Shown: positions 8,011 through 15,556 of the stretch, piece by piece
How positions within the stretch are numbered: position 1 is the stretch's first letter
Layout: each line of letters starts with the position of its first letter
DNA from: an uncultured Peptococcaceae bacterium
GTDB taxonomy: Bacteria > Bacillota > Peptococcia > Peptococcales > Peptococcaceae
NCBI GenBank assembly: GCA_910585405.1
Contig: CAJUDO010000014.1
Coordinates: forward strand, 6,835-70,834
DNA length: 64,000 bases
Direction: 5' to 3'
The notes under the pieces: generated by a model
Told to the model about the DNA's origin: nothing
Databases searched by the model: none
The model's input: only the letters and a program-made list of their open reading frames with translations
Program-made: the position numbers and the translations under genes

Positions 8011-8274
8011 TTTGCCGATAACTTTTATTCTATTATAGAAGAATGTTGTGTAGAGTGCAAGAAAAATGGAGTGTATGTTTGGGTGTGGTGGTTTCCTAGT
8101 GCAATAGAAAGTCTGTGAATATAATAGTGAATGTTTTGCAGAATCGTAACTTCTGGGCTTTTTGATTATCTAATTTTTGTGCGGACTTTTGTGAGGACTT
8201 TTTACGAAAAATATGTTATTTTAATGACATGTTTTTCAAATGAAAGACAAATACCAGAATAAAGAAAGAACTCT
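8011..8274. other. Intergenic stretch, no gene seen
   Basis: Between rarA and the tRNA terminator I see no credible coding frame. The only local structure is an imperfect 12-bp tandem repeat (GTGCGGACTTTT / GTGAGGACTTTT at 8179-8202). It presumably carries the rarA promoter on the minus strand. Confidence 0.5.
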
Positions 8275-8329
8275 AAAAAGAGCTCTAAATGCGCTTTATT
8301 ATCAACATGCCGCAGTTAGAGCTCTTTTT
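8275..8329. terminator. Terminator of tRNA-Pro (bidirectional)
   Basis: Inverted repeat AAAAAGAGCTCTAA / TTAGAGCTCTTTTT with a long 26-nt loop. On the minus strand it starts 8 bases after the tRNA 3' end and ends in TTTTTAG, so it should end tRNA-Pro transcription. Confidence 0.8.
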
Positions 8330-8336
8330 GTTTTCA

Positions 8337-8410
8337 TCGGAACGACAAGATTTGAACTTGCGACCTCTGCAACCCCAATGCAGCACTCTACCAAGCTGAG
8401 CTACGTCCCG
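8337..8410 (-). tRNA. tRNA-Pro (anticodon GGG)
   Basis: A 74-nt cloverleaf on the minus strand. The acceptor is CGGGACG / CGTTCCG with discriminator A. The D arm is AGCTCAGCTTGGTAGAGT. The anticodon stem is CTGCA / TGCAG around loop TTGGGGT, giving anticodon GGG. The T arm contains GTTCAAATC. The 3' CCA is not encoded (the next bases are TGA), so it must be added post-transcriptionally. No other tRNA is in the window. Confidence 0.94.
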
Positions 8411-8587
8411 ACGATACCTATTATTGTATGTTTTTTCCCTGCGCCTGTCAAGTGAAAAGACAAAAAAGATAGTGTAAATTTTGTAGGATTACAGTATATG
8501 TGTTACAATTGAATAATTAAAAAACGGAAATACATTTTCTATGTTATATTTTATAAAGGTAACACCTCAGGGAAGGAACTCATTTTA

Positions 8588-8867
8588 ATGAAAACGAAAA
8601 CACTAATTACATTGCTTCTATTAATTATTGGGTTGCCAATTATGTGTATCGGCATTCTCTATATTGCTGTATTCCTCATCTATTTACTTAGACTATGATA
8701 TAGTTCAAATTGCAAATAGTTTATATTATGATTTTCAAGCTTTCTTTTTTGCAAGAGATTACAAGAACGACAAAATTTATAAAACGTTTGGGAAACAATT
8801 TGGCTATTTACTGCGTCTAAATAGCATGACGGAAGAGATTTCCGGTTTGCAATTATGGCAATTTTAG
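8588..8867 (+). pseudogene. Small membrane-anchored protein, apparently frameshifted
   Basis: An ATG at 8588 (GAAGGAA site upstream) opens a 36-codon frame, MKTKTLITLLLLIIGLP..., one hydrophobic helix ending at TGA 8696-8698. The +1 frame across the same place reads on without stop from IYLDYDIVQIANS to SGLQLWQF and ends at 8867. The two parts together would form a plausible protein of about 92 residues with an N-terminal signal/anchor and a soluble Tyr/Phe-rich tail. Either the gene is broken near 8690, or a +1 shift at CTT-AGA-C joins the frames, or only the 36-residue peptide is made. No family recognised. Confidence 0.4.
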
Positions 8868-8925
8868 ATATAATAAAACGGTAGTTGTATGTTTTAAAGA
8901 TGTGAAAAGAAAGTGAGGAGGATAT

Positions 8926-11211
8926 ATGATGAAAAAAATAACTTGTGCAGTTTGTACTGCATTGTTAACGTTAGGAGTGTACATATCACCGGCGCAGGCA
9001 GCCGATGTCACAGTGAATTTGCCTACCTTTCCCGTAGTGCTCAATGGTGTAACGATGGAGCAGAGCAAAAGCCAGTATCCCATGCTGGTGTACAAGGATA
9101 TTACCTATGTACCAATGACTTGGGCGGATACAAGATTATTGGGACTGGAATCCAATTGGACGCAGCAAAATGGATTGGTGATTCAAAAAGCGGCTACGGT
9201 ACAGGATCAAAAAACGGCACAAAGTACTTATAAACCTTACACGATGAGCAATGCCAATGCTGCAAGCTACAAAGCGACCATTGCCAGCGGAAAAATTACT
9301 GTAAATGGGAAAACTATTACCAATAGCAGCGAAGAATATCCGCTGTTGGTATTTCGGGATGTGACATATTTTCCGTTGACCTGGCGCTTTGCAGTTACAG
9401 AATTTGGCTGGAATTATACTTTTGATTCTAAAAACGGTTTGGCAATCACGCCAAAGGCAACTACCAGCGTGAGCAATACGGCTGTGAATACCAGCGGCGA
9501 TATTGTGGGACAAATTGTAAAAGTGACAGGCAGCAGTGTCAATCTGCGCTCTGACGCAGGAACAGCCAGCAGTACAGTAGGACAGGCGAATAAAAATGAA
9601 GAATTGCTGGTGTTGGGGACCAAAACAGTAGACGGAAAGGTTTGGTATCAAGTAATGCGCACTTCCGGCGGCGATAAGATGTGGATTGCTTCCTGGTACA
9701 CAGAAAAAAGCGGTAATTCCACCACAAACCAAACGCCAAATGACACGAGCAACAGCAGCAACAATACGGTAATCAAGCCATCGACAGAGACGATGGTGGG
9801 CAAAACGGTTGTTGTGACAGGCAGTGTTGTGAATTTGCGGGCGAATCCCAATACGACTTCAGCAGTGGTTGGGCAAGCAGCACAGGGCGACAGCTTCACT
9901 GTATTAGCAGAGAAAACAGTGGATGGCGATACGTGGTATCAAGTACAAAGTAAGAGCGGCGTGAAGGCTTGGATTGCCGGTTGGCTGACAAAAGAACAGA
10001 GTACTCCAGATAATAATAACAATCAAAGCAACAATACTGCAGAAAATTATGACATGGTAGGGAAAAAAGTAAGTGTGAATACCAATGGCGTAAATTTGCG
10101 CACGGAGCCGGGTACAAATTCTAAAATTGCAGGCACTGTCAACAAAGGAACGCAGTATACTGTATTGACGTTAAAGACGGTGGACGGTGATGTCTGGTAT
10201 CAGGTGCAGGCGGCGAATGGCAGTAAAGTATGGATTGCCAGCTGGTTAGTGGATAAAGTAAGCTCGACAAACTCCAGTAGCAATAACGGCACAGTTAGCA
10301 ACAGTGGTGAGAGAACACGTCTGGTATTGCAATCCGTGAAAGAACAGGGCGATAAAACAATCATTAGATTACAGCATGGCAAAGGCAACGGCTACACAAC
10401 CAGCAAGGTTTCGGCAACAGAATTAGTTTTGCAGCTGGGTAATGTATATTTGAATACCGACGACAGTATCAATCAGGTTTATAAAAATGGGCCGTTACAG
10501 CATTTGCAAGTGCAGGATGCAGGCAGCCTGCTGAAAGCGACATTTACCTTGCAGAAGGGTGCCTATTGTACTGTGAAGGAGGACGGAGACGATCTGGTGA
10601 TTACAGCGTATAATCAGCATGCGGCAGGGGAACGAGGTCTGGAAGGAAAAGTGATTGTCATAGACCCGGGACATGGCGGCAGCGATCCCGGCGCAATTGG
10701 GAAAGTGTTAGGTGTCACAGATGCCAATGTGGGACTTACGGTAGGCCAGAAGCTCCGTGACTTATTGGAAGCAGAGGGCGCAACCGTGATTATGACCCGT
10801 GACACCGATATTCGTGTGGGGCTGAATGACCGTCCAGCTATGGCCAATAAGGCAGAGGCTGATTTATTTGTCAGCATCCACGCCAACTCGACCACGCGCA
10901 GTGAGCCGAAAGGTATTCAGGTATATTATTATGCGCCCACCACCAATGCCAATCTGTATGCGCAGAGCTTTATTCGGAAAGATTTAGCAAGCCATGTGAG
11001 CAGTGCATTGCAAGCGACAACGGGTACCGGTTCTGTCGTGATGACGGCAAACTACGCGGTACTGCGGGAAAATGACAGACCGTCTATTCTGGTGGAAACC
11101 GGTTTCCTGAGTAATGCTGAGGAAGAAGCGCTATTGGCACAGGATTCCTATCGGCAAAAATTGGCCAACGGAATTTATCAGGGGATTTGTAATTATTTAG
11201 GACAGTATTGA
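8926..11211 (+). CDS. Secreted N-acetylmuramoyl-L-alanine amidase with stalk, three SH3 and AMIN domains
   Basis: A 761-residue wall hydrolase. A signal peptide (to about residue 26, PAQA-A) precedes a copper-amine-oxidase-N-like stalk domain pair (PTFPVVLNGV... and YPLLVFRDVTYFPLTW, residues 27-185). Three bacterial SH3 repeats follow, each with VNLR and a WI-A-W end, at about 195-255, 287-345 and 378-440, joined by Asn/Ser/Thr linkers. Next are an AMIN-like domain (about 460-560) and an Amidase_3 domain (about 575-760). Catalytic landmarks are IDPGHGGSDPG, SIHANS and VETGFLSN. The usual second zinc ligand Glu appears as Asp in GVTDANVGL. It cleaves the lactyl-L-Ala bond of peptidoglycan. 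GAGGAGG lies 4 bases before the ATG at 8926 and 7 before the ATG at 8929; the latter may be the true start. Confidence 0.92.
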   Translation: MMKKITCAVCTALLTLGVYISPAQAADVTVNLPTFPVVLNGVTMEQSKSQYPMLVYKDITYVPMTWADTRLLGLESNWTQQNGLVIQKAATVQDQKTAQSTYKPYTMSNANAASYKATIASGKITVNGKTITNSSEEYPLLVFRDVTYFPLTWRFAVTEFGWNYTFDSKNGLAITPKATTSVSNTAVNTSGDIVGQIVKVTGSSVNLRSDAGTASSTVGQANKNEELLVLGTKTVDGKVWYQVMRTSGGDKMWIASWYTEKSGNSTTNQTPNDTSNSSNNTVIKPSTETMVGKTVVVTGSVVNLRANPNTTSAVVGQAAQGDSFTVLAEKTVDGDTWYQVQSKSGVKAWIAGWLTKEQSTPDNNNNQSNNTAENYDMVGKKVSVNTNGVNLRTEPGTNSKIAGTVNKGTQYTVLTLKTVDGDVWYQVQAANGSKVWIASWLVDKVSSTNSSSNNGTVSNSGERTRLVLQSVKEQGDKTIIRLQHGKGNGYTTSKVSATELVLQLGNVYLNTDDSINQVYKNGPLQHLQVQDAGSLLKATFTLQKGAYCTVKEDGDDLVITAYNQHAAGERGLEGKVIVIDPGHGGSDPGAIGKVLGVTDANVGLTVGQKLRDLLEAEGATVIMTRDTDIRVGLNDRPAMANKAEADLFVSIHANSTTRSEPKGIQVYYYAPTTNANLYAQSFIRKDLASHVSSALQATTGTGSVVMTANYAVLRENDRPSILVETGFLSNAEEEALLAQDSYRQKLANGIYQGICNYLGQY

Positions 11212-11352
11212 TTGAAGCTCTGAGATAGATTTCTTGCTGCAATACAGAATAAGATGGATTGGAATATATTTTTTCCATAGACGCAATGAATGATATTGCC
11301 ACCATGGGGAAAGAGAAAATAACAAGTACGCTTTAGGCAGATAAGGTGTGTG

Positions 11353-11679
11353 ATGGGGTTTATCATGGATGCGTTAAAGATTTTAAATGATAACTTTGAA
11401 GCAGAAAATCATAGTTTTTTATATTATTTACATGAAAAAGACTACTTTCATGAAACAGCTTTTGATGAATTGTGTAGCTGTATATCTTCATTGTGCTGTC
11501 TTTATCCACACGATGAAATAGTTTCTGCTCAGATTTGCTTTATTTATGGACAAGTGCTAAGGCATATTATTTATCATTTTGATCCCGGTGATTTGAGCCG
11601 AATTTCCAATTTACCTTCTACTTATAACGAAAAACTTGAAACCTTAGAGCGTATAGTTGCAGAATATTTTTCGAGTTGA
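11353..11679 (+). CDS. Small acidic protein, resembles Imm41-type immunity proteins
   Basis: A 108-residue protein (ATG at 11353 behind AAGG; a GTG at 11350 and an ATG at 11365 are alternatives). The pattern LKILNDNFEAENHSFLYYLHEKDYF, with a central IFxxY-like YGQVLRHIIYHFDPGDL and a late ERIVAEYF, recalls small polymorphic-toxin immunity proteins of the Imm41 kind. That assignment comes from memory of the pattern only. No toxin gene is next to it, so it may be an orphan immunity gene. The surrounding 0.7 kb looks decayed. Confidence 0.5.
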   Translation: MGFIMDALKILNDNFEAENHSFLYYLHEKDYFHETAFDELCSCISSLCCLYPHDEIVSAQICFIYGQVLRHIIYHFDPGDLSRISNLPSTYNEKLETLERIVAEYFSS

Positions 11680-11774
11680 TCTAACTGCGCCGTGTATAAA
11701 ATAAAAATCTCATAACTGGGGGACAGCGAAGCTCTAAAATGGCATTTTTGGTGCTGTGTGCCAAACAAAAACTT

Positions 11775-11843
11775 CAGACAACAAAACAGGCTAAATATCT
11801 CGCACTTTTTCTGTGCTTAATATTCAGCCTGTTTTGTTGTCTG
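11775..11843. repeat. Large perfect inverted repeat (18-bp arms) with inner stem
   Basis: CAGACAACAAAACAGGCT at 11775-11792 is perfectly complementary to AGCCTGTTTTGTTGTCTG at 11826-11843. Inside, AATAT/ATATT and GCAC/GTGC can extend the hairpin around a TTTTTCT loop. No U-run follows, so it is not a clean terminator. It could be a small mobile-repeat remnant or an RNA processing hairpin. Confidence 0.75.
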
Positions 11844-11863
11844 CGTATAGCTCCTTGCAAACG

Positions 11864-11971
11864 ATGCGGGATTTACATTGGGATTGTCAGGTGGGTGTAG
11901 TTTATCGCAGAGAAAATTGGAATAACTTGAAAGAAACGGTATTGAAACGTTTGCAGGAGAAATTAAAATAA
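11864..11971 (+). pseudogene. Remnant of a LysR-type regulator C-terminus
   Basis: A 35-codon frame ending at TAA 11969-11971 whose tail (HWDCQVGVVYRRENWNNL then KETVLKRLQEKLK) looks like the end of a LysR effector domain: W-x-x-G-hydrophobic-x-YR(R/K). The frame can be read a little further upstream through AYSSLQT but then runs into the large hairpin. There is no start region or DNA-binding part, so it is interpreted as a leftover of a deleted gene. Confidence 0.4.
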
Positions 11972-12012
11972 CGTATAATCTAGCGAAAGTGGAATTTTGT
12001 ACTTAGAAATTA

Positions 12013-12042
12013 TTTACTACAGCGGCGTTTCTGTGCTAAAAT
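12013..12042 (+). promoter_or_regulatory. Candidate promoter of pyrCKD
   Basis: TTTACT, an 18-base spacer, TAAAAT, about 65 bases before the pyrC start. Boxes are only fair. No PyrR-type attenuator is visible in the short leader. Confidence 0.35.
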
Positions 12043-12106
12043 TTGATTAGGAAAATTATATTTTGTGAACAGAAAAGGAAAAAGAAAGAGAAAAGAGGGA
12101 TTCCCT

Positions 12107-13384
12107 ATGATTTTAGTCAAAGGCGGCCGAGTGATGGACCCGGCTACTGGCTGCGATGAAATCACAGATTTGATTATTGACGGCGAACATATTGCGCGCA
12201 TTGGTTTTTTTATGCCGGGACCGGAATATGAAAAAATTATTCATGCGGAAGGGAAAATTGTAGCGCCGGGTTTGATTGACGTGCATGTTCATTTTCGCGA
12301 TCCTGGGCTGAGCGACTTGGAGGACATTCATAGCGGCACGGCAGCTGCAGTGGCAGGGGGCTTTACGACGGTAGTCTGTATGGCCAATACCAAACCGGAA
12401 ATGGACAATCCGGCGACGCTAGAGTATATTTTGCAGAAAGCAGCGCAGATGCCCATTCACGTGCTGCAGGCGGCTGCAGTTACTGAGGGACTGCAGGGTA
12501 GAGAATTGGTGGATATGGAGGAGCTTTTTGAACTGGGTGCGGTGGGCTTCAGCGATGATGGGCATGCTATTTCGGATACGTCGGTTATGCTGGAAGCATT
12601 AAAAAAAGTGAAAGAATTAGATTGCCCCATCAGTGTGCATGAGGAAGATGAAGTATTGATAACGGATCATGGCGTGAATAATGGACAGGTGGCTGAACAA
12701 TTGGGCATGAAAGGCGCGCTGCACAGCGCGGAAGATGTATTGGTGGCCAGGGATTGTATGCTGGCTCTGCAAACCGGCGCCAAACTGCATATTCAGCATT
12801 TATCCTCGGGCAACTCAGTAGAGATGGTGCGCTTTGCTAAGAAGATGGGAGCCAATGTCACAGCAGAGGCGACGCCCCATCATTTTACGCTGACAGAGTC
12901 GGCAGTCATCACCCACGGCTCTTATGCTAAGGTGAATCCGCCGCTGCGCACTGCAGAGGACAAGAAAAAAATCATTGAGGGATTGCAGGACGGCACCATT
13001 GATATCATTGCCACCGACCATGCGCCGCACAGTGACGCCCGCAAGAAGAAAAAAACGTTGCAGCAGGCCTCCAGCGGCATGATTGGGTTGGAAACTTCCC
13101 TAGCGCTGGGGATTACCAAGCTAGTGCGGGAAGGGTATTTGCCCATGATGAAGCTTTTGGAGAAAATGACCATCAATCCGGCAAAGCTGTATCAGCTGCC
13201 AGGCGGACGGCTGGTAGAGGGTGGTCCCGCTGATTTGGTGATTTTTGACCCTGAAGAAAAATGGACGGTAAAAGATTTTTACTCCCGTTCCCACAATTCT
13301 CCTTTTGTGGGCGAGCGCTTGAGCGGTCGGGTGAAGTATACAATCTGTAAGGGAAATATTGTGTATCAGGATGGCATGGACTAA
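12107..13384 (+). CDS. pyrC: Dihydroorotase
   Basis: A 425-residue cyclic amidohydrolase that closes N-carbamoyl-L-aspartate to dihydroorotate in pyrimidine synthesis. The metal-binding DVHVHFRDPG is near residue 58. Later ligands lie in QHLSSG, in the HHFTLTESA area and in IATDHAPHS near residue 305. Length matches type I dihydroorotases. The start ATG at 12107 (MILVKGGRV) has GAGGG 8 bases upstream; an earlier GTG gives only a lysine-rich extension. It leads a pyrC-pyrK-pyrD operon with 14-base and overlapping spacings. No carA, carB or pyrB are in the window. Confidence 0.95.
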   Translation: MILVKGGRVMDPATGCDEITDLIIDGEHIARIGFFMPGPEYEKIIHAEGKIVAPGLIDVHVHFRDPGLSDLEDIHSGTAAAVAGGFTTVVCMANTKPEMDNPATLEYILQKAAQMPIHVLQAAAVTEGLQGRELVDMEELFELGAVGFSDDGHAISDTSVMLEALKKVKELDCPISVHEEDEVLITDHGVNNGQVAEQLGMKGALHSAEDVLVARDCMLALQTGAKLHIQHLSSGNSVEMVRFAKKMGANVTAEATPHHFTLTESAVITHGSYAKVNPPLRTAEDKKKIIEGLQDGTIDIIATDHAPHSDARKKKKTLQQASSGMIGLETSLALGITKLVREGYLPMMKLLEKMTINPAKLYQLPGGRLVEGGPADLVIFDPEEKWTVKDFYSRSHNSPFVGERLSGRVKYTICKGNIVYQDGMD

Positions 13385-13398
13385 AGGAGGCTGGATGT

Positions 13399-14100
13399 AT
13401 GGCGATTGTATTAAAAAATGAAGCTGTGGGAAAGGATTTCTACTTGTTGAAGGTAGCAGGCGATTATCCTGCAAGTATGGGACAATTCTGTATGCTGCGC
13501 GCGTGGGACGAGTATCCGGTGTTATCCAGACCCATCAGCATTTTTGACTGTGACACGGAAGGCATCAGTTTTTTATATAAGGTTGTAGGGCAGGGCACTG
13601 AATTGTTGGCGCAGTTGAAACCTGGTGACGAAGTGGATGTACAGGGTCCTTACGGAAACGGGTTTCCCACGGTGACAGGTAAGGTGGCGCTGGTAGGCGG
13701 CGGCATTGGTGTTGCGCCGTTATATTATACGGCGAAAACATTGAAGGCGCAGGGCTGCACAGTGGATTTATATCTGGGCTTTACAGAGGAAGCCATGCTG
13801 GAAGATGCTTATGGGGCTGTGTGCGACAAGATGACAGTGAATGTGGGCGGCTATGTAACAGATGAAATCAATCCGGCAGACTATGATGTGATTATGACCT
13901 GCGGACCGCAAATTATGATGAAGGTGCTGGCGGATAAGGTAAAGGGCACAGCAGCGCAGCTCTATGTGTCCATGGAAAATCGTATGGGCTGCGGCGTGGG
14001 CGCTTGCTTGGTGTGCAGCTGCAAAACCAGCAGCGGCAACAAAAAAGTCTGCAAGGACGGTCCGGTATTTAAGGCGGAGGAGGTATTCGGCGATGAATAG
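13399..14100 (+). CDS. pyrK: Dihydroorotate dehydrogenase B, electron-transfer subunit
   Basis: A 233-residue FAD and [2Fe-2S] protein that passes electrons from PyrD to NAD+. The FAD site appears as RPISIFD near residue 40 and the NAD site as GGGIGVAPLYY near residue 95. The iron-sulfur cluster ligands are at the end in CGVGACLVCSC then VCKDGPVF. Start ATG at 13399 with AGGAGG about 8 bases upstream. The last 8 bases overlap the start of pyrD, indicating coupled translation. Confidence 0.95.
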   Translation: MAIVLKNEAVGKDFYLLKVAGDYPASMGQFCMLRAWDEYPVLSRPISIFDCDTEGISFLYKVVGQGTELLAQLKPGDEVDVQGPYGNGFPTVTGKVALVGGGIGVAPLYYTAKTLKAQGCTVDLYLGFTEEAMLEDAYGAVCDKMTVNVGGYVTDEINPADYDVIMTCGPQIMMKVLADKVKGTAAQLYVSMENRMGCGVGACLVCSCKTSSGNKKVCKDGPVFKAEEVFGDE

Positions 14101-14995
14101 ATTAGCAGTTGAATTTGCAGGAGTACCTTTCAAAAATCCTGTGGTGATGGCCTCGGGTACCTTTGGTTTCGGACGGGAATATGCACAGTTATTTCCCATT
14201 GAAAAATTAGGAGGGATTTCTTCAAAAGGGCTGACGCTGCACGCGCGCAGCGGGAATGAGGGCATCCGTATCTGGGAAACCCCTTCGGGAATTATGAATA
14301 GTGTGGGACTGGAAAACCCGGGCGTAGAAGGTTTTATTGCCAGAGATTTGGCTTGGGTGAACAGCCTTGATCTGGTGAATATCGTTAATGTGGGCGGTCA
14401 CAGCATGGAGGATTATGTGCAGGCGGTGGAACGGCTCAACAAGGAACAGCTGGATCTTCTGGAACTGAACATTTCCTGTCCCAATGTAAAACAGGGCGGT
14501 ATGAATTTTGGCGTGAAAACGGAAATGGCGGCAGAAGTGGTGCGCACCATTCGCAATGTGTGCAAGCATAAGTTGGTGGTGAAGCTTTCTCCCAATGCCG
14601 AGAATATTGTAGATTTGGCCAAAGCCTGTGAAGCAGAAGGCGCCGATGGGATTTCCCTGGTAAACACCTTTTTGGCTATGGCCATTGATATCAAGAAAAA
14701 ACAGCCGGTATTCAACAACGGCTATGCTGGTTTGTCCGGTCCTGCCATTAAACCTATCGCGCTGCGCATGGTCCATCAGGTAAGCCATGCAGTACAGATT
14801 CCGGTGATGGGCTTGGGCGGTATCAGCACGTGGCAGGATGCCGTAGAATTTATTATGGCCGGTGCGACGGTGATTCAAGTAGGTACAGCCACCTTTATGA
14901 AACCAGATAAGGCGTTGGATATCATAGACGGCTTAGAGCGCTATTGTGAAGAGAACGGCATCCAAAATATTTCGGAAATCAGAGGAATTGTGTAA
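14093..14995 (+). CDS. pyrD: Dihydroorotate dehydrogenase B, catalytic subunit
   Basis: A 300-residue FMN barrel enzyme oxidising dihydroorotate to orotate, working as a heterotetramer with PyrK. Seen are PVVMASGTFGFG at the start, the catalytic loop NISCPNVKQGG with its Cys near residue 130, VKLSPNAENI, and the FMN phosphate site GLGGISTW plus GATVIQVGTA. The ATG at 14093 overlaps the pyrK stop and has AGGAGG upstream. The final 59 bases (14937-14995) recur almost exactly at 22716-22774, so this 3' end may have been supplied or duplicated when the next block was inserted. Confidence 0.95.
   Translation: MNRLAVEFAGVPFKNPVVMASGTFGFGREYAQLFPIEKLGGISSKGLTLHARSGNEGIRIWETPSGIMNSVGLENPGVEGFIARDLAWVNSLDLVNIVNVGGHSMEDYVQAVERLNKEQLDLLELNISCPNVKQGGMNFGVKTEMAAEVVRTIRNVCKHKLVVKLSPNAENIVDLAKACEAEGADGISLVNTFLAMAIDIKKKQPVFNNGYAGLSGPAIKPIALRMVHQVSHAVQIPVMGLGGISTWQDAVEFIMAGATVIQVGTATFMKPDKALDIIDGLERYCEENGIQNISEIRGIV
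14937..14995 (+). repeat. 59-bp direct repeat, copy 1 (3' end of pyrD)
   Basis: The sequence from AGCGCTATTG to GTGTAA at the pyrD stop matches 22716-22774 with one difference (TTCGG here, TTTGG there). The match ends right after the stop codon. The two copies bound the AT-richer block described below. Confidence 0.93.
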
Positions 14996-15020
14996 GTAAA
15001 AGTAAAATAGAAGGTGTGAA

Positions 15021-15064
15021 GATGCCACAAAGATTGCAGAAGCAGTCTTTGTGGCATCTTTTTT
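15021..15064 (+). terminator. Intrinsic terminator after pyrD
   Basis: A perfect 13-bp stem GATGCCACAAAGA / TCTTTGTGGCATC, 12-nt loop, then TTTTTT. Ends the pyrCKD operon. Confidence 0.92.
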
Positions 15065-15204
15065 ATATTAAATATTCTGGAGGATATGTTTTCATTGGAG
15101 TTTATTATCAGAGTAACTATGTACGATAAATTATTCAAAAATAAGCAGAATTGAGAAAAACGTATTAAGGCAATAAAGAATAACAATTATGTTTTATAAA
15201 GAAA

Positions 15205-15230
15205 ACACTATAACATTTTTGTTATAGTGT
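15205..15230. promoter_or_regulatory. Perfect 10-bp inverted repeat, candidate regulator site
   Basis: ACACTATAAC, spacer ATTTTT, GTTATAGTGT. It lies about 19 bases upstream of the likely -35 box of the ferredoxin/flavoprotein operon, a position that fits an activator such as the LysR protein encoded at the far end of the block. The same half-sites (CTATAA, TTATAG) occur near the enoate reductase promoters. No U-run, so a terminator is unlikely. Confidence 0.5.
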
Positions 15231-15248
15231 GGAATGAGTTTTTGATAT

Positions 15249-15275
15249 TTGACGGTAAATATATTCTAATATAAT
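15249..15275 (+). promoter_or_regulatory. Promoter of the ferredoxin/flavoprotein/DASS operon
   Basis: TTGACG at 15249-15254 and a perfect TATAAT at 15270-15275, with a 15-base spacer (16 if TTTGAC is used). The short spacer suggests activator dependence. The operon start codon is about 40 bases further on. Confidence 0.6.
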
Positions 15276-15317
15276 CTATATACATGGATCCATAATAATT
15301 ATAAAAGGGTGATTTGA

Positions 15318-15554
15318 TTGATTGAAAATATTGATAAAACAAAGTGTCTTGGTTGTGGATTATGTGTATTAAATTGTCCATTGGATGTTATAAGAATGGA
15401 CTTAGACAAAAAGGCTCATATTATGTATCCTGATGACTGTATGACTTGTTTTCTTTGCGAAAGAATTTGTCCGGCAGGTGCTATCAATGTTCATCCATTT
15501 AAAGAAATATTGCCTGCGGTTTTTCCGAATATTATTTTTGAAAAAGGAGAATAA
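15318..15554 (+). CDS. 2[4Fe-4S] ferredoxin-like electron-transfer subunit 1
   Basis: A 78-residue protein with two cluster motifs, CLGCGLCVLNCP near residue 10 and CMTCFLCERICP near residue 40, separated by a short hairpin region (IMYPDD). The layout resembles the small AprB-like partner of adenylylsulfate-reductase-type flavoproteins, but without the long C-terminal tail. It should carry electrons to the flavoprotein encoded 2 bases downstream. The start is a TTG at 15318 with AAGGGTG upstream. First gene of the island operon. Confidence 0.85.
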   Translation: MIENIDKTKCLGCGLCVLNCPLDVIRMDLDKKAHIMYPDDCMTCFLCERICPAGAINVHPFKEILPAVFPNIIFEKGE

Positions 15555-15556
15555 TT

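Larger units (their letters stand above)
11680..12012. other. Decayed intergenic region
   Basis: About 330 bases with no complete gene. It contains a large hairpin at 11775-11843 and a 35-codon gene remnant at 11864-11971, described separately. The rest carries nothing I recognise. Confidence 0.5.

Noticed and set aside
8179..8202. Attachment-site remnant next to tRNA-Pro
   Set aside because: There is only a 12-bp imperfect tandem repeat; no copy of the tRNA 3' end lies nearby, so integration at the tRNA is not supported.
14222..14878. 218-codon minus-strand frame opposite pyrD
   Set aside because: Antisense shadow, His-rich translation, no ribosome site.
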